From Spartobacteria bacterium UBA6821 (GTDB lineage: Bacteria; Verrucomicrobiota; Verrucomicrobiia; Chthoniobacterales; UBA6821), in NCBI GenBank assembly GCA_002452515.1, contig DKEN01000059.1, forward strand, positions 17,201 through 32,836: a stretch of DNA of 15,636 nt, in the 5' to 3' direction. This document shows positions 1-6,864 of this stretch, one piece after another; within the stretch, counting starts at the first letter, position 1, and every line of letters begins with the position of its first letter. The notes beneath the pieces were generated by a model. The model was not told where the DNA came from. It was given only the letters and a program-made list of their open reading frames with translations, and ran no database searches. The position numbers and the translations under genes were made by a program.

Positions 1-33
1 GGCCAATGCGTGGTGGGCAGAAACAGTGTTCAT
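1..33 (-). CDS. Start of an unidentified reading frame cut by the left window edge
   Basis: An ATG on the minus strand at 33 opens a frame that stays open to the window edge, giving MNTVSAHHALA. It lies 23 nt after the stop of the ABC-2 permease and in the same direction. In loci of this permease type the neighbours are usually a second permease and an ATPase, so it could be one of these; that is inference from context only. Eleven residues are too few to recognise a family, and no clear Shine-Dalgarno sequence precedes the ATG. Confidence 0.35.
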   Translation of the reverse strand, partial: MNTVSAHHALA

Positions 34-56
34 GGATTGTTTAGCAAATTTTCCGG

Positions 57-881
57 CTACGAACTCGCGCTGGAATAGTGTCTCAGGGCGGCGTTCCAGA
101 GAAGCCTTGTCGCAAAGACCATGAAGAGGGTCGCTGCGGAGAGTTGAAAAAGCGCCGGCCAGGGATTGTCGGCGGCGTGGATCAGGATCCGGGATGGTAT
201 GTTGGCGACAATGATCACCGGTATTAACCAGCTGAATACCAACTTGAACAGACCTCGATAGACAGTGTCGGGGTAGCGGCCGATATTAAAGAGGCTGTAA
301 TAACCGTGGATCAATCCCTGCGAACGGGTCAGCCAGAAGCTTGCGGCGGAGAAAACAAGCATGATGCAATAATGGATCAGGACACCGCAGCAGACCGCAG
401 CCACATAGAGCAGGAACTGCATCACCGTCGGCACGATGGCGAGTTTCCAAAGGGCAAAACTGACGAAACCGACGCCGACCAGCGCATTGACGACGTTGTC
501 CATTCCGAACTGCTTCAGCGACACCATGAACTGTGTGTCAACGGGCAGGAGCAGCATGAAATCCATGCGGCCCGTGCGCACGAGCTCGGGCAGATTCGCA
601 AGATTCATGTAGAAGAAGGCCTGAAAGAGCTGACCGATCAGCTGATGGGTGCCGATCAGGAGCACCACTTCCCACTTCGTCCAGTCACCGATATTCCCGA
701 CATAGGAGAAGACTACCTGGATAAAGACGATCTGACCCGCAAACCAGAGCACCTCGACCAACATCCAGAGGAGGAAGTTGAGCTTGAAACTCATCTCCCT
801 AATGAGAGAGTTGCGGAACATGATCCCGTAAATCGCCCAAAAATGAGAAAGACCACGAAGGGGTGTTCGTGGTCTCTGCAT
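57..881 (-). CDS. ABC-2 type transporter permease (DUF990/COG3694-like)
   Basis: This is a 274-residue integral membrane protein with about six hydrophobic segments (roughly residues 35-60, 70-95, 130-150, 152-185, 212-232 and 243-263). The N-terminal stretch NSLIREMSFKLNFLLWMLVE resembles the start of ABC-2 permeases of the DUF990 family, which work with a second permease and an ATPase to export an unknown substrate. The conserved region around GRMDFMLLLPVD also fits. The start at 881 keeps the N-terminal segment GLSHFWAIYGI that relatives seem to have; a second possible start is the ATG at 821 (MFRNSL...). The choice matters because a strong hairpin covers 850-875, between the two. Partner genes are not in the window, apart from a possible fragment at the left edge. 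The substrate cannot be told from the sequence. Confidence 0.85.
   Translation of the reverse strand: MQRPRTPLRGLSHFWAIYGIMFRNSLIREMSFKLNFLLWMLVEVLWFAGQIVFIQVVFSYVGNIGDWTKWEVVLLIGTHQLIGQLFQAFFYMNLANLPELVRTGRMDFMLLLPVDTQFMVSLKQFGMDNVVNALVGVGFVSFALWKLAIVPTVMQFLLYVAAVCCGVLIHYCIMLVFSAASFWLTRSQGLIHGYYSLFNIGRYPDTVYRGLFKLVFSWLIPVIIVANIPSRILIHAADNPWPALFQLSAATLFMVFATRLLWNAALRHYSSASS
850..875 (-). terminator. Terminator-like hairpin at the start of the permease gene
   Basis: On the minus strand AGACCACGAA pairs perfectly with TTCGTGGTCT across the 6-nt loop CACCCC. This 10-bp stem is followed by TTTCTCATTTTT, a T-rich tract as in intrinsic terminators. It begins about 40 nt after the desaturase stop codon. 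It also falls inside the first ten codons of the permease if that gene starts at 881. It may end the desaturase transcript, attenuate the permease, or be a chance result of coding sequence. Confidence 0.45.
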
Positions 882-886
882 GATCA

Positions 887-915
887 GATCAATGAGGCTA
901 CGGCCTCCTGGTCAA
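887..915 (-). promoter_or_regulatory. Candidate leaderless promoter of the ABC permease
   Basis: TTGACC lies at 910-915, directly after the desaturase stop, and its first base is 34 nt from the A of the ATG at 881. The hexamer 17 nt further on is TTGATC, a poor -10. The call rests mainly on the same TTGACC placement in front of two other genes in this window. A small GAGGC/GCCTC hairpin (894-907) lies in the spacer and includes the only AGGAGG-like sequence, which is too far (22 nt) from the ATG to act as a normal ribosome site. Confidence 0.3.
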
Positions 916-1941
916 CTAAAGTGGAGGCTGATGAGCCGCAGCCTTGGAGACAACCTCGGCCATCGTGGAGGCCGCTGCTGCCATGGCGGTACCGTGCTCC
1001 ATCACCACGCCTGGAAGGACAAGGCCGGGAAGAACGTCCCGCTCTTCGGAGATATCGGCCTTGATGCGGCGGATGGCAAGACGTTCCGGGGCAATCCGGA
1101 CAACATTTTTAATGAGGCCCAACTTTTCGAGCGTGCCGATCACATAGGCGGAGGGGTCGATCTGCCACCAGTGCATTCCGTGATTGGCGGAACGGGGAAA
1201 AGCGTGGTGGTTGTTGTGCCATCCCTCACCCATGGCGAGCAGTCCAATCAGCAAATTATTGCGGCTGGCGTCGGTCGTGATGAACTCACGGCCACCATAG
1301 GTGTGGCAGACGGAATTCACGGCCCAAGTCACGTGGTGGTTCAGAAACAATCTGACCGCGCCGCCCCAAAGCAGCGCATAACCCGCAGCCGACCAGTTAA
1401 AATGACCGGCGGTGTTCTGAACCCAACCACCGATCAGGAACGGGATCAGCAGGCTGAGTGCGAACCAAAGAAAAAAAGTATTGCTGATGAAAACCACCAG
1501 CTTGTCCTTCAATAGGGGGCCTGCATAGCGCTGCAAATCAGGACGGAAGTCATTCAGAATCCAGCCCACATGAGCATGGAAGAAGCTCTTCAGCGGACTG
1601 TGCGGATCATCATCATCATCCGAGTTCGCATGGTGCTGGATGTGGGTGGCCGCCCAGTTAAGGGCGGGACCTTGAAGTGCCATTGACCCAAGGATCAGGA
1701 AAATTGCACGGATCCAATCGGGCGCCTCAAACCCCTTGTGGGTTAGCATGCGGTGATAGCCGACCGTGATTCCCAAAGCGCACAGGGTGTAGCCGACGAG
1801 TAACAGCACCAGATCTGTGAGTGTTATCATCCGTCCCCATAGGGTGGCGATGGCATAGACTGTGGCAAAGAGAGGAATCCAGACGAGCAGCTGGAGAATG
1901 ATCTTTGTTTTAATGGAGGCGGTTTTCGTTGGCACAAGCAT
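916..1941 (-). CDS. Membrane fatty acid (acyl-CoA type) desaturase
   Basis: This 341-residue protein should insert a double bond into acyl chains, probably at delta-9, using a di-iron centre at the membrane. The His boxes of the stearoyl-CoA desaturase family are all visible: HRMLTH (63-68), HIQHH (100-104, followed by a DDPHSP stretch and HVGWIL), the N-x3-H pair N209/H213 and GEGWHNNHH (242-246). Hydrophobic pairs flank them, near residues 14-34, 42-60, 76-92 and 150-195. After about residue 285 the chain is a variable, Ala-rich tail. The gene follows yfcH by 64 bp and has its own candidate -10 box. The electron donor, normally a ferredoxin or cytochrome b5 system, is not encoded nearby. 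Family confidence is high; regiospecificity is inference. Confidence 0.93.
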   Translation of the reverse strand: MLVPTKTASIKTKIILQLLVWIPLFATVYAIATLWGRMITLTDLVLLLVGYTLCALGITVGYHRMLTHKGFEAPDWIRAIFLILGSMALQGPALNWAATHIQHHANSDDDDDPHSPLKSFFHAHVGWILNDFRPDLQRYAGPLLKDKLVVFISNTFFLWFALSLLIPFLIGGWVQNTAGHFNWSAAGYALLWGGAVRLFLNHHVTWAVNSVCHTYGGREFITTDASRNNLLIGLLAMGEGWHNNHHAFPRSANHGMHWWQIDPSAYVIGTLEKLGLIKNVVRIAPERLAIRRIKADISEERDVLPGLVLPGVVMEHGTAMAAAASTMAEVVSKAAAHQPPL

Positions 1942-2004
1942 ACACCATACATCACTTCAAGAATAACGCAAGAAAAGATGAGTTATCATTATGAATATGA
2001 GGAC

Positions 2005-2034
2005 ATTATACGCTGTGATCCACGGCGGCTTCCA
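2005..2034 (-). promoter_or_regulatory. Candidate promoter of the desaturase gene
   Basis: A perfect TATAAT lies on the minus strand at 2005-2010 and contains the TAA stop codon of the upstream yfcH-like gene. The -35 side is weak: TGGAAG at 2029-2034 with an 18-nt spacer. Transcription from it would give a leader of roughly 55-60 nt before the desaturase ATG at 1941. Confidence 0.4.
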
Positions 2035-2875
2035 GAGTGGGGTAACGATACCGAAAACCGTGCTCCTCCAGGCGTTTTGGAATCACGCGCTGACTGTCGA
2101 GCAGCAGGTGGGAAAGATCCCCAAGCGTGAGGCGAAGGACCCAGGCGGGGACCGGGAAAATGGCCGGGCGACGCACCCCGTGGGCGACAGCCCGGGTGAA
2201 CTCAGCATTGGTCACCGGCGACGGCATCACGGCGTTCAAGGCTCCCGAAATTGATTCGTTTCGCAGCGACTCGGCGACCATGAGTGCCAGGTCATCGACG
2301 CCGATGCAGGACATCCATTGCCTGCCTGATCCCAATCTTCCTCCGAGACCCGCACGAAAAATCGGCGCAACCAGCTTCATCGCCCCTCCTCGCCCAAGTA
2401 CAAAACCTATTCGCAGGCACACGACCCTCACACCTAACAAGGTGGCCTTCATGGCCTCTGCTTCCCAGGCCTGGGTGACTTCCGAAAGGAAACCGGAGCC
2501 CGCCGGCGAGTCTTCGTCCACAACACGATCCCCGGTCTCTCCGTAGAATCCGATTGCCGAGGCGCTGACCAGCACGCGGGGACGAAGCGTCTCCGGGATA
2601 GCGGCAATTCCCTCGACCAGACGACGGGTTCCCTCCACACGGCTTTCCAGAATCCGCCGCCGTTTTTCCCGCGTCCAAACCCCCAGGATGGATTCGCCGG
2701 CAAGGTGGACGAGGCCCCCGCATCCTGAGACATCAAGCGGTGACGCCTCCGAAAACTTCCTGCATCCCGGCCTGTCACTCCGGCTGAAAAGCACAATCCT
2801 GTCACCTTGTGTTTCAAGTTCGCGGGTAACAGCTCCTCCGATGAATCCCGTTCCACCCGTGATGCCGACAATCAT
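2006..2875 (-). CDS. TIGR01777/YfcH-type NAD(P)-binding epimerase-like protein
   Basis: This 289-residue protein belongs to the atypical (extended) short-chain dehydrogenase group seen in E. coli YfcH and human SDR39U1. It opens directly with the nucleotide-binding glycine motif GITGGTGFIGG (G7, G10, G13). The family stretches VHLAGESI (56-63), VLVSASAIGFYG (101-112), LRIGFVLGRGGAM (154-166) and GRQWMSCIGVDDL (184-196) follow. In the last of these the usual Trp-Ile-His is Cys-Ile-Gly. The C-terminal region from about 240 (PVPAWVLRLTLGDLS, then LLLDSQRVIPKRLEE) matches the DUF1731 tail. Length is near the family norm of about 295. The reaction is not known for this family. The gene sits 20 bp after the SMR transporter gene and is probably co-transcribed with it. 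Confidence 0.9.
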   Translation of the reverse strand: MIVGITGGTGFIGGAVTRELETQGDRIVLFSRSDRPGCRKFSEASPLDVSGCGGLVHLAGESILGVWTREKRRRILESRVEGTRRLVEGIAAIPETLRPRVLVSASAIGFYGETGDRVVDEDSPAGSGFLSEVTQAWEAEAMKATLLGVRVVCLRIGFVLGRGGAMKLVAPIFRAGLGGRLGSGRQWMSCIGVDDLALMVAESLRNESISGALNAVMPSPVTNAEFTRAVAHGVRRPAIFPVPAWVLRLTLGDLSHLLLDSQRVIPKRLEEHGFRYRYPTLEAAVDHSV

Positions 2876-2895
2876 GAGGTTAAATCAGCGGTTCC

Positions 2896-3228
2896 CTAAT
2901 GGGCGGACACCTTGGAAAAAACATTCATGATCACGGTTCCCGTCAAGATCAGGGAGATGCCGACGATAGCCGGCAGATCAAGATGCTGCCTGTAGTAAAG
3001 CCAAGCCACCAGCGTCACGAGCGCCGTGCCGATCCCCGACCAGATGGCATAGGCGATGCCGATCGGGATTGTCTTGAGCGTCAGGGAGAGGCAAGTGAAA
3101 GCGACGCCATAACCGATCACCACGATCACCGAGGGGATGAGGCGCGTGAATCCCTCGGAGGCTTTGAGCGCGGAGGTCGCCACCACTTCGGCGATGATCG
3201 CAACAAGCAGGATGAGGAAGGTTTTCAT
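2896..3228 (-). CDS. emrE: Small multidrug resistance (SMR) transporter, EmrE-like
   Basis: This 110-residue, four-helix membrane protein has exactly the length of E. coli EmrE. It has the family's key residues at the same positions: the proton/substrate-binding Glu14, Tyr40, Tyr60 and Trp63 (in IAYAIWSGIGTAL). SEGFTRL and LDLPAIVGISLI also match. It should act as an antiparallel dimer exchanging protons for cationic hydrophobic compounds. A guanidinium exporter (SugE/Gdx) is less likely because the signatures are of the EmrE/QacE type, but substrate cannot be settled from sequence. It lies 32 bp after the amidase gene and 20 bp before the yfcH-like gene, in one direction. No Shine-Dalgarno sequence is evident. 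Confidence 0.93.
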   Translation of the reverse strand: MKTFLILLVAIIAEVVATSALKASEGFTRLIPSVIVVIGYGVAFTCLSLTLKTIPIGIAYAIWSGIGTALVTLVAWLYYRQHLDLPAIVGISLILTGTVIMNVFSKVSAH

Positions 3229-3260
3229 AGATTTCCGGGAAAGTTTATGAACGCGCTTCC

Positions 3261-4403
3261 CTACCGGAACGTGGCATGGAGCCAGCTATAAGGAAAGCGA
3301 TCTCCGGGACAATCGGTGGGGCGGGGATTGATCTCCTTGTGGGCGTAGATGATCGCCCTTCTCCCCTCTGACTTGCCGACGCGGTCGCGAAGATAAGAGA
3401 TGAGTTCCTCCAGAGCTCCTATCTGAGCCTTGGTCGGAAGATCACGGTTGAAATCCCCCACCAGGCAAATGCCGAGCGAAATGTCATTGAGGTAGTCGCT
3501 GGCAACATGGCCCCCGTTGAGCTGGGCGGTCCAGCGATGCCCGATCTCAATCTCGCCATCGCCGGAACCATGCCCGTCGCCGATGACAAAATGATAGGCA
3601 AGACCGTTCACCATGTGCCGTACGCGTCGGTGGTAGATGTCAAAAATTCGGGCATTTCCTTCCCGTGTGCCACTATTGTGCACGATGATGTATTTCCAAC
3701 GGCCACGCCGCACCGGCGCATGATCAATCGCGGCACGGGTCGACGCACTCAGGTAATTATAAGTGCGGTGAGTGCCACCTCCGCCAAAGAGCCAACTAAA
3801 AAAACCGCCGGAGGAGGCAGCCGGAGCAGGTTCTATCCCCTGCGACTGCTCAACACCCGATTTCGAAATCGTGATCGGCGCCGAGGGATTCGCCCCATGG
3901 GGCAAGGAAGTGCTTGGAAGAGGAAGTGAAGCAGCGGATGCCGAATTTGTCGTGGCGGAACCCTGCGGATGGGATATGGAAGACGTTATGTCTTGCGAAG
4001 TAGCGACAGGGTGCGCCATCTGATCGTCGGCATGGGAAACTGGGTTGATCGTAGGGGTTGCATCATCGGACTTGGATTGATGAGAACCCTCGGCACCTGA
4101 GTGAGAAGAGGCCGCGGTAGAGCTATGAGGATGCGTCGGTTGAGAGGAGGAGTGATGGCTGCTCGCAGTAGGATGTTTTTTGCGATGAGGCGTACTCTTT
4201 GGGCTCGGGTTGGGCTTAGGATGGGGCGTGGGCGAAGCACCCGAAGAGGAATCCGAGGGATCGTGGCTCTCAAGATAAAGCTTCTTCTTCTGCGCGTCCG
4301 TCAGCTCGGCATGAAGCGTCATCGTGACTGCCCACCCTGCAAGCAGCCACAGGAGGAATAGGCTCAGGATTCTCAAAACTGGACTCGGGGAAATCACTGC
4401 CAT
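3261..4403 (-). CDS. Secreted N-acetylmuramoyl-L-alanine amidase (Amidase_2/PGRP fold) with His/Ser/Pro-rich linker
   Basis: This protein should cleave the amide bond between muramic acid and the stem peptide of peptidoglycan. Residues 9-32 form a hydrophobic signal or anchor segment ending LHA. A low-complexity linker follows, roughly 45-200, rich in Ser, Pro, Thr and His with about 14 histidines. A short Gly-rich patch (FFSWLFGGGG) comes next. The catalytic domain spans about 235-380: the zinc ligands are probably H242 (in KYIIVHNSGT), H355 and C365 (PTDCPG), with Tyr270 (LAYHFVIGDG) in the position of the catalytic Tyr of T7 lysozyme. The motif GICLVGDFN is also typical. The ATG at 4403 is taken as start; a GTG directly before it (4406) is equally in frame. 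Its place downstream of truA gives little functional hint. Confidence 0.88.
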   Translation of the reverse strand: MAVISPSPVLRILSLFLLWLLAGWAVTMTLHAELTDAQKKKLYLESHDPSDSSSGASPTPHPKPNPSPKSTPHRKKHPTASSHHSSSQPTHPHSSTAASSHSGAEGSHQSKSDDATPTINPVSHADDQMAHPVATSQDITSSISHPQGSATTNSASAASLPLPSTSLPHGANPSAPITISKSGVEQSQGIEPAPAASSGGFFSWLFGGGGTHRTYNYLSASTRAAIDHAPVRRGRWKYIIVHNSGTREGNARIFDIYHRRVRHMVNGLAYHFVIGDGHGSGDGEIEIGHRWTAQLNGGHVASDYLNDISLGICLVGDFNRDLPTKAQIGALEELISYLRDRVGKSEGRRAIIYAHKEINPRPTDCPGDRFPYSWLHATFR

Positions 4404-4451
4404 CACGCTACCAGCGAGTGGTTTTCAAGCAAGCGAGGGATCAGGCGAAGT

Positions 4452-5225
4452 CTATGGCCTCTTCTTGCCATAGACTGCTTTTACAAGATACAGACCTTCC
4501 GCCGGAGCCATCGCCGGAGTCGGCCATGGCTTTCCATCGGCAAGCCGCCGTTTAAACGACTCCATGCTCTCCTTTCCTTGCGCGACACGCACCATCGCGC
4601 CGACCAGCATCCTCACCATCCGGTAGAGAAATCCATCCCCTTCGAGCGTGATGGTGAGCGAAGGCCCTTTGACGCGCAGTCTTACGCGGTGGAGCGTGCG
4701 GACCGTCTCCGCGGGAAGTGAACCCGAGTTGGCACAAAATCCCCGAAAGTCATGCGCCCCCTCGATCAGAGCACAGAGTTGACGGATCAGTTCATGGTCA
4801 AGCTTCCCATAGAGATGCCAGGCCCGCTGATGAAGATGCGGCGGCAACACTGCGGCATGCCAGAGATCGTAACGGTAGATCTTCCCCGAAGCAGAAAAAC
4901 GGGCGTGAAAATTTTTGGAAGCTCGCATCACTCGAAGCACACGAAGAGTCGGCGGAAGCCAGGCATTGAGAGCCGCCAGCCAGCGTCCAGGCTCTTCCAG
5001 CCTCCTGAGACGGCTCACCTGTTCTTGAGTGAGTTCAAAATGAACTGTCTGCCCAATGGCATGCACACCGGCATCCGTCCGCCCGGATCCATGAATGATG
5101 ACCCGTTGTCCAACAATCCGCCCAAACACCACCTCCAGGGTATCCTGCACCGTGCGTCCATGGGACTGACTTTGAAATCCCTGAAAAGCTGTGCCATCAT
5201 AGGCGATCACAAGACGGAGCTTCAT
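4452..5225 (-). CDS. truA: tRNA pseudouridine(38-40) synthase TruA
   Basis: TruA converts uridines 38-40 in the anticodon arm of many tRNAs to pseudouridine. The 257-residue protein begins with the family opening RLVIAYDGTAFQGFQSQ. It carries the catalytic Asp51 inside GSGRTDAGVHA, and later FHARFSASGKIYRYDL (107-122) and GDGFLYRMVRMLVGAMVRV. Length is normal. The ATG lies only 6 nt after the ruvX stop, so the two genes are almost surely co-transcribed and may be translationally coupled. Confidence 0.97.
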   Translation of the reverse strand: MKLRLVIAYDGTAFQGFQSQSHGRTVQDTLEVVFGRIVGQRVIIHGSGRTDAGVHAIGQTVHFELTQEQVSRLRRLEEPGRWLAALNAWLPPTLRVLRVMRASKNFHARFSASGKIYRYDLWHAAVLPPHLHQRAWHLYGKLDHELIRQLCALIEGAHDFRGFCANSGSLPAETVRTLHRVRLRVKGPSLTITLEGDGFLYRMVRMLVGAMVRVAQGKESMESFKRRLADGKPWPTPAMAPAEGLYLVKAVYGKKRP

Positions 5226-5231
5226 TGCAAA

Positions 5232-5660
5232 CTACAGTGCCGGATTAGCATCCAGCCAATCTTGCAGGATCTGTACGGCCGCGGCCCGGTCGATCAACTG
5301 GCGTTGTTCTTTGCTGTTACGACCCGCCGCGTGAAGCTGCTTGGTAGCCATCGCTGTCGTGAGGCGTTCATCCCAGAGAACCACCTTTGCCTGCGTCATC
5401 GTCGTCAGGATGGCGGCTAGTTCCCGGCTCTTCTCGGCGGCGGGGCCGTAGGTGCCGTTCATGTTGCGGGGCAGTCCGATCACAATGACCCTGGATTGCT
5501 TTTCAGCGGCAATAGCGGCGATTTCCGCAGGGCTTTCCTTCCCTGTTTTCAGTGTCTGCAACGGATGTGCCATGAATCCTATGTCATCGCTCAAGGCAAG
5601 TCCGATCCGCACCGATCCGGGATCGACGCCCAGTGCCTTGCTGCGAATGTCGGGTTCCAT
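5232..5660 (-). CDS. ruvX: Holliday junction resolvase-like / pre-16S rRNA nuclease RuvX (YqgF)
   Basis: This 142-residue protein of the RNase H fold is involved in 16S rRNA 5'-end maturation in E. coli and is proposed to cut Holliday junctions. The acidic active-site residues are in place: D13 in LGVDPGSVRIGLA, E98 in DERLTT and D124 in IDRAAAVQIL. IVIGLPRNMNG is the usual second strand motif. The frame is open a further 120 codons upstream, but the ATG at 5660 gives the normal family length and places D13 where expected, so it was chosen. It is probably the first gene of a leftward unit ruvX-truA-amidase-SMR-yfcH. Confidence 0.95.
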   Translation of the reverse strand: MEPDIRSKALGVDPGSVRIGLALSDDIGFMAHPLQTLKTGKESPAEIAAIAAEKQSRVIVIGLPRNMNGTYGPAAEKSRELAAILTTMTQAKVVLWDERLTTAMATKQLHAAGRNSKEQRQLIDRAAAVQILQDWLDANPAL

Positions 5661-5835
5661 GGCGGGATGAAAACATCGAATAATTGCTCTGGCGACTTGT
5701 TTTGATGCTTTATTCGGCCACCCTACCCCGGCCAATTCTCCCCCTGCACTTGGATTTCCCGCTCCATGACGAGGCCGCACCTTGCTGATTTCCAGATTGC
5801 GCGAAGCGTGGGAGAGGAGTAAGCAGTTTCTTAGT
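5661..5835. other. Divergent intergenic region between ruvX and the small membrane protein
   Basis: These 175 bp separate two divergently read genes and should hold promoters for both. On the minus strand TTGGCC is followed after 17 nt by TAAAGC, a weak candidate for ruvX. On the plus strand GGAGAGGAG (5811-5819) is the strongest Shine-Dalgarno-like run in the window, but it lies 16 nt before the ATG at 5836. No convincing hairpin was seen. Confidence 0.4.
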
Positions 5836-6135
5836 ATGTCACAACTTTCCCTCAATAAATTTTCTGAAAATCTTCCCGTCAGCGGAACCATCGGTCTTTC
5901 ACAGGCGGCGGCCGGGGTTGGCCTTGGCCTCCTGATCGCCGACAAGCTCTCCGGCGAGGCGCGCCGTCGCACCGGCAGTGTCCTGCTGGTGGCAGGTGCT
6001 CTGGCACTTGCTCCGGTCATCGCCAGCGTGGTGACGCGCGTGCGAAACCGCCCCCATTCCTCCAGTCGCGCCCGGCGTCATCTGGAGTCAATCAGGGACG
6101 ATGTCGGCTTCCATGAAGCTGATGATCTGATTTAA
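5836..6135 (+). CDS. Small two-helix membrane protein of unknown function
   Basis: I do not recognise a family for this 99-residue protein. It has two hydrophobic segments, about 16-35 (Gly/Ala-rich) and 47-67. They are separated by the charged turn DKLSGEARRRTG, and a basic then acidic soluble tail follows (RARRHLESIRDDVG...). This predicts a helical hairpin with both ends on the cytoplasmic side. The ATG at 5836 was chosen over an in-frame TTG at 5782. A GGAGAGGAG run lies 16 nt upstream, farther than ideal. It reads divergently from ruvX and precedes maf by 59 bp. Codon use looks like that of the neighbours, so I consider it a real gene. Confidence 0.7.
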   Translation: MSQLSLNKFSENLPVSGTIGLSQAAAGVGLGLLIADKLSGEARRRTGSVLLVAGALALAPVIASVVTRVRNRPHSSSRARRHLESIRDDVGFHEADDLI

Positions 6136-6194
6136 GGTTTCCCTAGCTTCCACCGGATATACCGCTGAAAAAACAGGGTCCTGTTCCCCGGCGT

Positions 6195-6764
6195 TTGATC
6201 TTGGCTTCGGCTTCTCCTCGCAGACGCGATCTGCTGGCCTCATCAGGTTTCGATGTGGTCATTCGCCCCGCCCAGGTTGAGGAGATTTCTGGCGGGCTGT
6301 CACCACGCAGCCTTGTGCTCGCTAACGCGGAGATGAAGGCGCTCGCCGTGGCTTCGGGCCTGCGGGGAGATCTTGTGTTGGGAGCCGACACGATCGTTGT
6401 GCTGGACGGCGAGATTCTTGGCAAGCCACGGGATCGCTCCCATGCTGCTGAAATGCTGGCCCTCCTTGGTGGTCGCACCCATGAAGTCCTGACCGGCGTC
6501 TGCCTGCTACGAGCGGGAACGCTCAAGCGATGCAGCTTTGTGGAATCAACCCATGTTGCCTTCCGTCCCCTGGATGAGAGTGCCATTGGAAGTTACCTCG
6601 CAGAGATCAATCCTCTGGATAAAGCTGGTTCCTATGCCGCCCAGGACGACAGAGGGCGTCTGATCGAACGCATCGAGGGCTCACTCGACAATGTCATCGG
6701 TCTTCCAGTGGCCCGGGTGGTGGCCGCCTTAGAAAAACACTTTTCGGAGCTACCCGGGGGCTAA
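6195..6764 (+). CDS. maf: Maf family nucleoside triphosphate pyrophosphatase (dTTP/UTP type)
   Basis: Maf proteins hydrolyse non-canonical or surplus nucleoside triphosphates to the monophosphate and pyrophosphate. The 189-residue protein starts with LASASPRRRDLL; the SPRR form is that of the YhdE (dTTP/UTP) branch rather than the YceF branch. LGADTIVVLDGEILGKP follows with the catalytic Asp65, then PLDKAGSYAAQDD (140-152) and EGSLDNVIGLPVARV. One usual Arg (NARxKA) is Glu here (NAEMKA), while the Lys is kept. The start is taken as TTG at 6195, since no ATG or GTG lies between the in-frame stop at 6144 and the family's first conserved residues. CTG at 6165 would be the only longer alternative. 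No Shine-Dalgarno is visible. Confidence 0.92.
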   Translation: MILASASPRRRDLLASSGFDVVIRPAQVEEISGGLSPRSLVLANAEMKALAVASGLRGDLVLGADTIVVLDGEILGKPRDRSHAAEMLALLGGRTHEVLTGVCLLRAGTLKRCSFVESTHVAFRPLDESAIGSYLAEINPLDKAGSYAAQDDRGRLIERIEGSLDNVIGLPVARVVAALEKHFSELPGG

Positions 6765-6770
6765 GCCCCC
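6756..6770 (+). terminator. GC-only hairpin around the maf stop codon
   Basis: GGGGGC pairs with GCCCCC and the three loop bases TAA are the maf stop codon. The stem is strong but the following TCCGTTTCCC is not a proper T-tract. It may be a weak terminator, an mRNA 3'-end stabiliser, or a pause before the next gene. Confidence 0.35.
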
Positions 6771-6810
6771 TCCGTTTCCCACTTCTACTTCTATTGGCGT
6801 GGACACCTTG

Positions 6811-6864
6811 ATGCTGCTAATCAATGAAGATGAATTTTTCCCCGAGGTCTTTGCATCACCGTGA
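6811..6864 (+). CDS. Possible 17-codon leader peptide overlapping the next start codon
   Basis: An ATG at 6811 opens a short frame, MLLINEDEFFPEVFASP, whose TGA at 6862-6864 overlaps the GTG start of the large synthase gene (GTGA). This arrangement is typical of translational coupling or of a leader peptide. No clear ribosome site precedes it, and so short a frame can arise by chance. Confidence 0.3.
   Translation: MLLINEDEFFPEVFASP

Noticed and set aside
306..1064. A 252-codon plus-strand frame opposite the ABC permease and desaturase end
   Set aside because: Its translation is rich in His, Asp and Glu, as expected from the complement of hydrophobic codons, and the opposite strand encodes well-matched membrane proteins.
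5661..6020. N-terminal extension of RuvX through an open upstream frame
   Set aside because: The extension (Arg/Pro-rich, overlapping the divergent gene) has no domain character, and RuvX proteins normally begin close to the D13 motif.
6172..6185. Palindrome AACAGG-GT-CCTGTT just before maf as an operator
   Set aside because: A 6-bp arm pair of this kind is expected by chance in a window of this size, and no second copy or regulator gene supports it.
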